Assembly: GCA_963678235.1 (NCBI GenBank)
Contig: OY782766.1
Location: 2,790,001 to 2,854,000 of the forward strand
DNA: 64,000 bases
Source of the DNA: JABMQB01 sp963678235
Lineage (GTDB): Bacteria > Bacteroidota > Bacteroidia > Bacteroidales > Prolixibacteraceae
Reading direction: 5' to 3'
Position numbers and translations under genes: made by a program. The notes under the pieces were generated by a model. It saw only the letters and a program-made list of their open reading frames with translations, was not told where the DNA came from and made no database searches. Each line of letters opens with the position of its first letter. Position 1 is the stretch's first letter. Positions 9,013 through 17,545 of the stretch are shown here, piece by piece.

Positions 9013-11886
9013 TTATTTATTGGGCAAAAGTTCCATTTTCAGGTATTTTGCAGTATATGATTTGGTGTTTTTTATTACTTCTTCGGGCGTTCCGGCACAA
9101 AGGATTTTTCCTCCCCCCTTTCCTCCTTCCGGACCAAGGTCGATAATATAATCCGATGCTTTTATTACATCCATATTATGCTCAATAACAATAATCGTGT
9201 TTCCTTTATCAACCAATCTGTTTAGCACCTTAAGCAATACATTTATATCCTCAAAATGAAGTCCGGTTGTTGGCTCATCCAGGATATAGAGAGTCATACC
9301 CGTATCTTTTTTGCTTAATTCAGCTGCCAGTTTAACCCTCTGCGATTCCCCTCCCGAAAGGGTAGTGGATGATTGGCCAAGGGTAACATACCCAAGTCCA
9401 ACTTCCTGCAACATTTTTAGTTTTGAAACTATGGATGGGATACTTTCGAAAAATTCGACACCATAATTAATTGTCATGTTCAGCACATCGCTGATTGATT
9501 TCCCCTTATAACGGACTTCTAATGTTTCCCGGTTATATCGTTTCCCGTTACATTTGTCGCAATGGACGTAAACATCCGGGAGGAAATTCATCTCAATCAT
9601 TTTCAATCCTCCGCCCTTGCATTCTTCACATCTTCCACCTTTTACGTTAAACGAAAAACGACCGGGCTTATATCCCCTTATTTTTGCTTCGGGCAATTGG
9701 GCAAACAAATTCCGGATATCGGAAAATACGCCCGTATAAGTGATCGGATTCGAACGAGGAGTTCTCCCGATTGGAGATTGGTCGACCTGCACCACTTTAT
9801 CAATATGCTCCAATCCTTCGATAGATGAATAATCTAGCGGGTCTTTTACGGATTTGTAAAAATGCTGGCTTAAAATGGGTTGAAGTGTTTCGTTAATAAG
9901 GGTCGACTTTCCACTTCCTGAAACACCTGTAATGCAAACCAACCTACCAAGGGGAATTTCCACATTTACCCTCTTAAGGTTATTCCCTTTACATCCTTTT
10001 AGCGATAAAACTTTACCATTTCCTTCCCTTCTGGTTGCAGGGATTTCTATTTGTTTTTTATCTGACAAATAATCTGAAGTAAGCGTACCGGCTTTTAAAA
10101 TTTGTTCAGGAGTGCCCTGGGCAACAATTTCACCGCCATGCATTCCGGCATGTGGACCCATATCGAGGATGTAGTCGGCATGCATCATCATTTCTTTGTC
10201 GTGTTCAACCACAATAACCGAATTTCCTGAATCGCGAAGCTGCTCCAATGCCTTTATCAGTTTCAGGTTGTCTTTATGATGAAGTCCTATGCTGGGTTCA
10301 TCGAGAATATACAGAACATTTACCAACTGGGAACCGATTTGGGTTGCCAGCCTGATTCGTTGTGACTCACCGCCCGACAACGTTTTAGCCGAACGATCGA
10401 GCGATAGATAGTTCAAACCAACTCCTAAGAGAAATCCCATTCGGTCACGAATTTCTTTAATGACCTCAATACCAATCTTTCGCTGTTTTTCGGAAAGCCT
10501 GTCTTCAAGTTTATTGAACCACTTGTGCAACTCGGTTAAATCCATTTGCGATAATTCCGAAATGTTTTTCTGATCGATTTTAAAGTACAAGGATTCTTTT
10601 TTTAACCTCAAGCCATTACATTCGGGACAAGTTGCTGTTTTTACAAATTGGTTTGCCCACTGTTGCGCCCTTTTAGATGGATTATCATCTTTCTGACTAT
10701 CGATATATTTCACCACTCCTTCGTAGGTCATCATATAATTAATGCTCGAACCAAGTGGTGTATTTTTCAGTTGTATTCGTTCGTTCGATCCAAAAAGCAC
10801 TTCATTTAGGGCTTCATCATCGATATCTTTTAAAGGAGAATTAAGGGTAAAACCATGCTTCTCTCCGAGGGCTTCAATCTGCCAGAAAATCAACGAATTT
10901 TTATAGCTTCCGAGCGGGGCAATGCCGCCTTTGGCAATACTTTTTTTACGATCAGGGATAATTTTATCCATATCTATTTCTGTAATCCGTCCTAAGCCTG
11001 TACATTTTGGACAAGCCCCCTGGGGCGAATTAAACGAGAAATTATGAGGTGCAGGTTCATTATAAGAAATACCAGTGCTGGGACACATTAATTGCCGGCT
11101 GTAGTACTTGATGTTCTGAGTTTCGTGATCCATAACCAGAACAATACCATTTCCCTGTTTCATGGCAACCCGAAGCGATTCTTTTAACCTTTTGGTATCC
11201 TCTTTATCTACTTTTATCCTGTCAACAACAATCTCTATAAAATGGTTTTTATACCTGTCGACCCTAAACCCATGGGTGATTTCTTTGATTTCACCATCAA
11301 CACGTGCATGAAGGAAACCTTTTTTTCGGACTTGTTCAAACAGTTCCCGATAATGCCCTTTACGCCCTTTTACCATCGGCGCCAGTAAAAATATTTTCTT
11401 GCCGGAAAAGTCTTTTACAATAAGGTTTATAATTTGATCCTCGGTGTATTTTACCATCTTTTCGCCCGTATTGTATGAAAATGCTTCACCTGCCCGGGCA
11501 AACAACAAACGCAGGAAGTCGTATATTTCCGTAACCGTACCAACCGTCGATCTTGGATTACGGCTGGTCACTTTTTGCTCAATAGAAATTACTGGGCTAA
11601 GTCCGGTAATCTTATCTACATCGGGACGTTCCATATTTCCCAAAAAGGATCGGGCATAAGCCGAAAATGTTTCAATATACCTTCGCTGACCTTCTGCGTA
11701 AATGGTATCAAATGCCAATGACGATTTCCCTGAACCACTAAGCCCTGTTATTACAGTAAGTTTGTTTCTTGGGATTTCGGTGTTTATGTTCTGAAGGTTG
11801 TGTTCGCGGGCACCATAAACCACAATTTTGTCTTCCTCAACAACCTCCGGTTCCAAAACATCTATGTTTATTTTATTTTCCTTCAT
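9013..11886 (-). CDS. uvrA: Excinuclease ABC subunit A
   Basis: DNA damage recognition ATPase of nucleotide excision repair, 957 residues. There are two ABC ATPase modules: Walker A GLSGSGKSSL near residue 48 and GVSGSGKSTL near 655, each with an LSGGESQR signature. Zinc-type cysteine pairs are present in CPKC/CPEC and in CEECKGGG...CDKC. At the position of the first cysteine pair of E. coli UvrA the sequence is CPST, so one Cys is missing, which I believe is common in this lineage. The start is 5 bases after the transglycosylase stop, giving an operon with the flanking genes. Confidence 0.97.
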   Translation of the reverse strand: MKENKINIDVLEPEVVEEDKIVVYGAREHNLQNINTEIPRNKLTVITGLSGSGKSSLAFDTIYAEGQRRYIETFSAYARSFLGNMERPDVDKITGLSPVISIEQKVTSRNPRSTVGTVTEIYDFLRLLFARAGEAFSYNTGEKMVKYTEDQIINLIVKDFSGKKIFLLAPMVKGRKGHYRELFEQVRKKGFLHARVDGEIKEITHGFRVDRYKNHFIEIVVDRIKVDKEDTKRLKESLRVAMKQGNGIVLVMDHETQNIKYYSRQLMCPSTGISYNEPAPHNFSFNSPQGACPKCTGLGRITEIDMDKIIPDRKKSIAKGGIAPLGSYKNSLIFWQIEALGEKHGFTLNSPLKDIDDEALNEVLFGSNERIQLKNTPLGSSINYMMTYEGVVKYIDSQKDDNPSKRAQQWANQFVKTATCPECNGLRLKKESLYFKIDQKNISELSQMDLTELHKWFNKLEDRLSEKQRKIGIEVIKEIRDRMGFLLGVGLNYLSLDRSAKTLSGGESQRIRLATQIGSQLVNVLYILDEPSIGLHHKDNLKLIKALEQLRDSGNSVIVVEHDKEMMMHADYILDMGPHAGMHGGEIVAQGTPEQILKAGTLTSDYLSDKKQIEIPATRREGNGKVLSLKGCKGNNLKRVNVEIPLGRLVCITGVSGSGKSTLINETLQPILSQHFYKSVKDPLDYSSIEGLEHIDKVVQVDQSPIGRTPRSNPITYTGVFSDIRNLFAQLPEAKIRGYKPGRFSFNVKGGRCEECKGGGLKMIEMNFLPDVYVHCDKCNGKRYNRETLEVRYKGKSISDVLNMTINYGVEFFESIPSIVSKLKMLQEVGLGYVTLGQSSTTLSGGESQRVKLAAELSKKDTGMTLYILDEPTTGLHFEDINVLLKVLNRLVDKGNTIIVIEHNMDVIKASDYIIDLGPEGGKGGGKILCAGTPEEVIKNTKSYTAKYLKMELLPNK

Positions 11887-11891
11887 ATTAA

Positions 11892-12827
11892 TTATTTCCC
11901 TTGAGGGTAGTCCCGTCCATTATTTACAGGAATTTTAACTACATATTTTTTTGCATTTGGGTTGCTCAAATGGCCCTCGCGCAACCATGGATTGAAATAC
12001 TTTAGTATTTTATAATTTGTTCCATTTTCCAAAGCAAAATCAGCAAAATCAGCGACAGGACCATCTATCTCAACATTTTTGGTTTCCAGAACGGGGTATT
12101 TTTCTTCCTCTGGTATATAAAATCCATATTGTTCCGGGTTTTCCAAAACCAATTTAAGTGCAACAATCCGAAACAAGTACCTCTCCGTTTCTTCACCCAA
12201 AAGCAAATCATAATAACTATCAACTTTCTGTTTCTCCATTTGATCTGACAAAAATTTCATCCCCCCGTTATAGGAAGCTGCCACCAAAGTCCAATCCTGA
12301 TACTTTTCGAAAGCTTCAAGTAGATATTTACACGCAGCCACCGTCGATTTTTCAACATGGTAACGTTCATCCACTTCTTTGGTGACTTCAAGTCCATAAT
12401 CGCGTGCCGTGCCAGCTAAAAATTGCCACATGCCAACAGCTTTTGCCGGAGAAACTGCTTTCGGGTTTAAATTACTTTCAGCCACAGCAAGGTATTTAAA
12501 ATCATCAGGAATACCATATTCTTTTAATATGGGCTCGATAACTGCAAAGTAGCGCGGAGCTAATTTAATAAACCTTATGGTTTGTGAATGAAAATTGGCA
12601 TTCACTAAAATTTCCCTTTCCAGGCTCTCAAAAACATCAAAATAATTTACAGGAATAAGTTTATCTGCAAAAAATACAGAGTCGGGAATATATATAGGTC
12701 CGAATCCCTGATTCGATATATCTTCGTATTCGACTTGTACTTTTTTCGAATTTAAAAATCCAAATAAAAATAACCCAATTATAAGTATAACCGGATAAAC
12801 ATAAATCCACCTCTTTCCTCTCATCAT
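11892..12827 (-). CDS. Membrane-anchored lytic transglycosylase (SLT domain)
   Basis: A 311-residue peptidoglycan lytic transglycosylase resembling the MltD/Slt catalytic domain. It has an N-terminal membrane anchor (residues 8-24) rather than a lipobox. The SLT domain covers about 85-250, with catalytic Glu117 in AVAESN followed by VGMWQF and the ASYNGG motif. No LysM repeats follow, unlike E. coli MltD. It cleaves glycan strands to 1,6-anhydro products in the periplasm. It is first in the operon with uvrA and the nucleoside kinase, a pairing with no obvious functional logic. Confidence 0.88.
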   Translation of the reverse strand: MMRGKRWIYVYPVILIIGLFLFGFLNSKKVQVEYEDISNQGFGPIYIPDSVFFADKLIPVNYFDVFESLEREILVNANFHSQTIRFIKLAPRYFAVIEPILKEYGIPDDFKYLAVAESNLNPKAVSPAKAVGMWQFLAGTARDYGLEVTKEVDERYHVEKSTVAACKYLLEAFEKYQDWTLVAASYNGGMKFLSDQMEKQKVDSYYDLLLGEETERYLFRIVALKLVLENPEQYGFYIPEEEKYPVLETKNVEIDGPVADFADFALENGTNYKILKYFNPWLREGHLSNPNAKKYVVKIPVNNGRDYPQGK

Positions 12828-12846
12828 TTCTCCTTTCGTTGAACTT

Positions 12847-12880
12847 CAAAAATACCAATATCTGTTAAAACAAAGGCAAA
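12847..12880 (-). promoter_or_regulatory. Promoter of the transglycosylase-uvrA-kinase operon
   Basis: On the minus strand TATTTTTG (12847-12854) matches TANNTTTG, with TTTG at 12877-12880 (22-base spacing) or 12871-12874 (16-base spacing). It lies about 20 bases upstream of the first start codon. Confidence 0.55.
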
Positions 12881-13053
12881 TCGGTGACTCAAAAATCACT
12901 TCTATTCCTTAAACTTTGAATTTGGAATTTTGTTTTCTTAGAAATGGGAATTCTTATCTGCGGACTTTCGAATTGAATATAATTACAGGAATAGACAAAA
13001 ACTTTCAAAAATTCTGATGCATTCAAATAATAATAAATCAAAGCATAAAAAAA

Positions 13054-13070
13054 CCCGGAACAACGCCGGG
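13054..13070 (-). terminator. Terminator of the LVIVD lipoprotein operon
   Basis: A CCCGG / CCGGG stem with a 7-base loop, extended by flanking A/T pairs, followed on the minus strand by a run of seven T. It sits 22 bases past the LVIVD gene stop. Confidence 0.85.
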
Positions 13071-13091
13071 TTTTAACGTTTAGAATTAACC

Positions 13092-14384
13092 TCAATTGCC
13101 TGATTCCACAATCGGCAAAAAACTTAACAGAGTAATATTTTGAATATCTGAATAATCGTATTGGTAAAAACCATCCTCTCCGATCATAAATAAATTCCCA
13201 TCAATTGGAATTACATCGTAAGCATTAATTCCCGGATAAGTTTTGATCATATGTTCGTCAATTTTTAGTTTATCAGCAGCAGCATAGACTTTTAAACCTG
13301 CATCGCCATCACAAACAAAAAGGATGTCGCCATCAACACCCAATCCATACGGACCATTTAAAGGATAAGAAGCCACCAGTTTATTGTCAATATAATCTTC
13401 CGACAATTCAACAACATCCAGTCGGTTCACATTGCTTCCGCAAATGTTGCCACCACGAAGTGTTATGTACGCATAACCATCCTGAACAACCACCGGGTCG
13501 CAAGAAGTAACATGCCAAAATTGCCCGATATAAGAAGGTACTGTTGGAACTTCCAAACTATAAATTATCATGCCTGATTGTGTCCCGAAAAATATATGAT
13601 CATCGTAAATAAACATTGTTTCGATTGACCAACCAACGTATTCGCTTCCAATGTTGGATGGATTTTGGGCATCCGATACATCAAACATTGTCATTATACT
13701 TTCGCCAACGATATACAAGTAATCGTTATATAAGCCAAAGCGTGCCATTGAACCACCTACACCAAATGCTTCTCCCATTGTTGCCGGGGCTCCTCCCCCA
13801 CTATTAAGGGCTAGGTCAAATTCAAAGGCTCCACCAAAATACATGGGATAATATCTATATTCGAGATCCTGTTTTACCACCTTAACTTCCCAATCAATTA
13901 CTACGCCCAATTCAGAGTCAACCTGTGCAATCCTGTACTCATCATCGGTTGGGGGAAGTGTATATGGGAATACATCCTCCACCCGGTTCAACTCAGCAAC
14001 ATTGTTCAGATCAGAAATATCAATCGCAACCAAATCCACATAACTATCTGCATATAAAACATCCTCTTTTATTGCAATATCAACATTCCCGGGGATTTCA
14101 ATAAAGCCAATATTTACAGGATTTGAAGGATCTTCGTTATTGATCACATGTACCCCTTTAAGTTTTTCATTGATAAAAATATGATTGTTGTAAAAGTATA
14201 TTTTCCCTGTTGCCTTTATATCGATGGGAGTAGTCATGGTTACGGATTGTCTCAAATCTTCGTAGCTCATGTAAACAGGTGAATACGCAGTGAACTCTTC
14301 CTGAAATTTATCTAAACAGGAAGTGGCAAATTGAAAAACTAGAAGTATCAATATATATTTTAGTGCTGTTTTCATTTTCTTCAC
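13092..14384 (-). CDS. LVIVD-repeat beta-propeller lipoprotein
   Basis: A 430-residue predicted lipoprotein. The signal peptide ends at the lipobox FATSC (Cys23), followed by acidic residues that favour surface export in Bacteroidota. The rest is a series of blades with the LVIVD-type pattern (for example IFINEKLKGVHVIN, LYADSYVDLVAIDIS, LYIVGESIMTMFDVSD), i.e. a beta-propeller. No enzyme motif is visible; such proteins are usually scaffolds or binders of unknown ligand. It is 8 bases downstream of the barrel protein gene and is the last gene before the terminator at 13054-13070. Confidence 0.75.
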   Translation of the reverse strand: MKKMKTALKYILILLVFQFATSCLDKFQEEFTAYSPVYMSYEDLRQSVTMTTPIDIKATGKIYFYNNHIFINEKLKGVHVINNEDPSNPVNIGFIEIPGNVDIAIKEDVLYADSYVDLVAIDISDLNNVAELNRVEDVFPYTLPPTDDEYRIAQVDSELGVVIDWEVKVVKQDLEYRYYPMYFGGAFEFDLALNSGGGAPATMGEAFGVGGSMARFGLYNDYLYIVGESIMTMFDVSDAQNPSNIGSEYVGWSIETMFIYDDHIFFGTQSGMIIYSLEVPTVPSYIGQFWHVTSCDPVVVQDGYAYITLRGGNICGSNVNRLDVVELSEDYIDNKLVASYPLNGPYGLGVDGDILFVCDGDAGLKVYAAADKLKIDEHMIKTYPGINAYDVIPIDGNLFMIGEDGFYQYDYSDIQNITLLSFLPIVESGN

Positions 14385-14392
14385 GATTAAGG

Positions 14393-15169
14393 TTAGTTAA
14401 AAATAATGCCGAGTTTCAATGACAGGCGGTTATAATCATGCCAAATTGTGTAATCAGATTCTCCGGTATATTTTAATCCGGAATATCTATATCCAAAAGA
14501 GAAACTCATCCCAAAATTTTCAGAAAACATGGTCCTGATCCCTATTCCCGGATTTATCAACAAACCACCCTTCGCATCCATGTCGGCAGAATTATACCAT
14601 GGCCCCGGATAATAAAACGATGATGAGTAATAGTAATAATAAGGCACAATATTGTCTCCTTGAGTTCTGGATTCATCTACAGAAAAAACATATCCCGCCT
14701 GTACAAATGCATATGGTGTAAACTTTGTATTCCTCAGTTTATATTCAAAATTGGCAAAAACAGGTAAGTAGGTTTCGTTTAAATATTCTATTCCTGAGCC
14801 CAGTCCTAATGCCAGGTTCTTATTGATATTATAATTTACGGAAGTTTGAAAAATGAATGGCGCACTTTGATGATTGCCCCCATTTCCTGTAAGAACACCC
14901 ACCTCGGCATGAAACTGGATTTTTGACAAACTCATCTCCTCATTATCCATCTTAGTTTTCTTATAACCGTATGAAATTGTTTCTACTTCACTGTTTTTAA
15001 AAACCCAAATGTTTCCAGCCGATTTTATTTGTATATCACCAGATTCGAGCGGGATAACCTGTCCATACAAAAGGCTTCCGTTTTTAAGTTGGATTTTATC
15101 TTTGTTTTTTTGGCCAAAAGCACTTATTACAACAATAAATGCCACCATTAACAATAAGGTTTTTTTCAT
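14393..15169 (-). CDS. Secreted outer-membrane beta-barrel-like protein
   Basis: A 258-residue protein of unknown function. A cleavable signal peptide (residues 1-19, ending SAFGQ) precedes a short beta-rich domain of about 50 residues (KDKIQLKNGSLLYGQVI), as seen in some Bacteroidota envelope proteins. From about residue 85 there are alternating amphipathic strands typical of a small outer-membrane barrel, ending in hydrophobic LGIIFN. A Tyr/Ser-rich loop lies around residue 180. It is first of a two-gene unit with the LVIVD lipoprotein, which may sit on it at the surface (inference). Confidence 0.6.
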   Translation of the reverse strand: MKKTLLLMVAFIVVISAFGQKNKDKIQLKNGSLLYGQVIPLESGDIQIKSAGNIWVFKNSEVETISYGYKKTKMDNEEMSLSKIQFHAEVGVLTGNGGNHQSAPFIFQTSVNYNINKNLALGLGSGIEYLNETYLPVFANFEYKLRNTKFTPYAFVQAGYVFSVDESRTQGDNIVPYYYYYSSSFYYPGPWYNSADMDAKGGLLINPGIGIRTMFSENFGMSFSFGYRYSGLKYTGESDYTIWHDYNRLSLKLGIIFN

Positions 15170-15386
15170 AGTTTAATAATTTTAAGAACTCAATTTCACA
15201 AATAACTTGTAGAAACTATTTATTTTGAAGTAGATGCACCATGGCATAAAATGGTTGCGTGGGAATTTCTTTTTGTGAATTTATTTTACCCGTTCAATCG
15301 GATTAAGAGAATAAAAAGAAAATGGAATTAAGCGACTTCCTATAATAATAGGGAGGGATTAACATCTTTGCATTGAAATTAAATTG

Positions 15387-16775
15387 CTAAAACGTATAGT
15401 TTAAACCTGTATATACCCCAATGCGGTAAGGCCGGTAATCAACATCTGCACTTTTATTAATAGAACTGAGGTAATAATTAACCCTTGGTTCAATACTCAA
15501 TGATAGGTGTTTCCCTAAACTATATTCTACCCCTACCCCAAATGTTCCAGAATAATTAACCGAAGAAATATTACTGGTTTTCCCAACTTTTTGAGAAACA
15601 CCCCCATCTTCCAGGTAAACCTGATTACCAATTAAAAAATTGGTACTAAGCCCACCCATAAGCTGTAGGTCGAACTTCGACTCTAGTAATTTGTACCGTA
15701 CATAAACAGGAACTTCCACGAAATCAAAAACCTGATAATAATCTCCTGAGGAGGCAAGCGTAGTCATTCTTTCTGTCGATCCGCTTAAGTTTGTATAAAT
15801 TTTTGCATCCGAAGGTGTTTCATTTAATTCTATAATCCCAGCAGTACTATTCAGCAATATATCGCCATCAGAAACAGCAACGACAGCACTATAATAACTA
15901 TCTTCTACAGCATCGAATTGGGCATCTGACATTGGCAATAGCTGCCCAGATTTACTGGAGCGTTGCCCGTTTTGTGAATAATAAATACCACTTTCGATAC
16001 TCCATTTTTTATTCGTTTTATATTCAACAGAAATCCCTCCAGCTACATTTGCATTTCCATCGGATGCTGATGTATTCATATTCCTATAATAATCATCGGA
16101 ATAGGTGGCAGAATGCGACGAATAGCCAGGAGAAACCATCACCCCAACTTTCCACTTGTCAAAGTCGTTTTTGTTCGGAATATTTTGCATATTCATGGCA
16201 ATTATTTCCCGTTCACTTTCAAGAATTTCTAATTTAGGTTCATTGCTACTTCCCGATCTTAAGTTTTCTTTTATCGCGTCAACAACTAATGTAGACGAAG
16301 TTTTTAATTTCAAAAGACCAAAAATATTAACTTGCCTATCTTCTCTTTGTACATCATCTTTTTCTTCAACAAGCACGGGGTTTATCGCTTTTATATCGGT
16401 TTTACCATTTCGTTCTTTAATATCTTGATTTGCAACTACTACCAATCTTTCTTTTTCGACGTTAGCTGCATCACCTGGTTGAATTTGTAATGCCTTTTTC
16501 CCTTCTGTTTGCGAATTCGCATTTTTTGTATTAGATATAGTATCATTATTGGTTAATGTTGGTTGGACTTTCTCCTTATCGAAAATCATAACAGCAGAGA
16601 TAATTGCAATTGCCAAAGCAGCGGCAATTCCGGCAACCCTCATAAACAAAATTTTCCTCTGGCTTTTTGGCTTTGCCATACTTGCCTGTATGTTTTCCCA
16701 AACCTGTGGAGAAGGCTGTGCACTAAACCCCTCTACGCCTGACTTAAACAAATGGTCAATATCCTGCTTTTTCAT
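15387..16775 (-). CDS. Anti-sigma-like anchored protein with C-terminal outer-membrane barrel
   Basis: A 462-residue protein encoded directly after an ECF sigma factor, overlapping it by 4 bases. Residues 1-43 are polar and cytoplasmic in style (FKSGVEGFSAQPSPQVWENI), and residues 46-64 form a single membrane helix. A charged linker of about 130 residues follows, then from about 205 an outer-membrane barrel of the PorT/OmpA-like type ending in NYTF. The N-terminus could act as an anti-sigma domain, but it does not match a family I can name. The combination of inner-membrane helix and outer-membrane barrel in one chain is odd. Confidence 0.6.
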   Translation of the reverse strand: MKKQDIDHLFKSGVEGFSAQPSPQVWENIQASMAKPKSQRKILFMRVAGIAAALAIAIISAVMIFDKEKVQPTLTNNDTISNTKNANSQTEGKKALQIQPGDAANVEKERLVVVANQDIKERNGKTDIKAINPVLVEEKDDVQREDRQVNIFGLLKLKTSSTLVVDAIKENLRSGSSNEPKLEILESEREIIAMNMQNIPNKNDFDKWKVGVMVSPGYSSHSATYSDDYYRNMNTSASDGNANVAGGISVEYKTNKKWSIESGIYYSQNGQRSSKSGQLLPMSDAQFDAVEDSYYSAVVAVSDGDILLNSTAGIIELNETPSDAKIYTNLSGSTERMTTLASSGDYYQVFDFVEVPVYVRYKLLESKFDLQLMGGLSTNFLIGNQVYLEDGGVSQKVGKTSNISSVNYSGTFGVGVEYSLGKHLSLSIEPRVNYYLSSINKSADVDYRPYRIGVYTGLNYTF

Positions 16776-17335
16776 GCTGAAAAATTCTTTGTTGTTTTAT
16801 ACTCACTACAAAGTTCTGTGACCTTGCTTTTTAATATATTCCGTGCCCTTGCCAAATTCGACTTTGAGGTGCCAACGGAAATATTCATTTCCTTACTAAT
16901 TTCCTTATGGTTGTATCCTTCCAATACGTAAAGGTTAAATACCATCCGGTACCTTGGAGGCAGTTCCTGGATCAATCCCAGCAAAACTTCTTCTTTAATA
17001 GTGCTTGCTGATTCCTCCAATTCTTCCACTTCCAAATCATAATTGGTCATATCCTCAACGGCATAAACCATGTTCTGCTTCCTATATTTTTCTAAAGAAA
17101 CATTCACCATAATACGTCTAATCCAACCTTCAAAAGAACCATCCCCCCTAAACTTATCAATCTTTGTAAATACTTTCACAAACCCTTCGTGCAAGTTATC
17201 CTCTGCTTCCATTTTGTCTTTTGCATACCTTAGGCACACGCCAAACATTTTTGGAGAAAATAACTTATAAATAGTCTCTTGCGCTTTTAAATCGCCAGCA
17301 GCACAATCCTTAATTATTTTGTTAAGGTCTTTCAA
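16772..17335 (-). CDS. ECF RNA polymerase sigma factor
   Basis: A 187-residue sigma-70 family member with region 2 (about 25-95, including FVKVFTKIDKFRGDGSFEGWIRRI) and region 4 (about 125-180, with the helix-turn-helix YNHKEISKEMNISVGTSKSNLARAR). Regions 1.1 and 3 are absent, as in ECF factors. It directs RNA polymerase to a stress or envelope regulon that is unknown. Its stop overlaps the start of the anchored barrel protein, suggesting sigma/regulator co-expression. Confidence 0.92.
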   Translation of the reverse strand: MKDLNKIIKDCAAGDLKAQETIYKLFSPKMFGVCLRYAKDKMEAEDNLHEGFVKVFTKIDKFRGDGSFEGWIRRIMVNVSLEKYRKQNMVYAVEDMTNYDLEVEELEESASTIKEEVLLGLIQELPPRYRMVFNLYVLEGYNHKEISKEMNISVGTSKSNLARARNILKSKVTELCSEYKTTKNFSA

Positions 17336-17355
17336 ATCAGGTCAATAATTTTCTT

Positions 17356-17363
17356 CAAAATTA
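17356..17363 (-). promoter_or_regulatory. Candidate -7 element of the ECF sigma operon
   Basis: TAATTTTG on the minus strand fits TANNTTTG, 20 bases upstream of the start codon. No good -33 element is seen at the right spacing. Confidence 0.35.
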
Positions 17364-17473
17364 AGGATTTAACATTATTCTATCCACGAATTAATAATCC
17401 TTAACAATATAGGGTAATGGTCTAAACGTTTTTATTCTAATTTTACAATAGCCAGATGTAAGAATATTTAAAA

Positions 17474-17510
17474 GGTTGCGTCCCAAAAAATTTTAATCGT
17501 TTACGCAACC
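17474..17510. repeat. Perfect 8-bp inverted repeat in the serpin leader
   Basis: GGTTGCGT (17474-17481) and ACGCAACC (17503-17510) are exact complements around a 21-base AT-rich centre, ending 35 bases before the serpin ATG. It could be an operator, an RNA hairpin in the leader, or a remnant of a small mobile element; nothing else decides among these. Confidence 0.6.
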
Positions 17511-17545
17511 ATTTCCGGGCAAGCTTCATCTTCAAGTAAAAAATT

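Noticed and set aside
12889..13095. 68-codon open frame between the transglycosylase and LVIVD genes
   Set aside because: It runs across the terminator at 13054-13070 and into the LVIVD stop, and its composition is unlike a protein.
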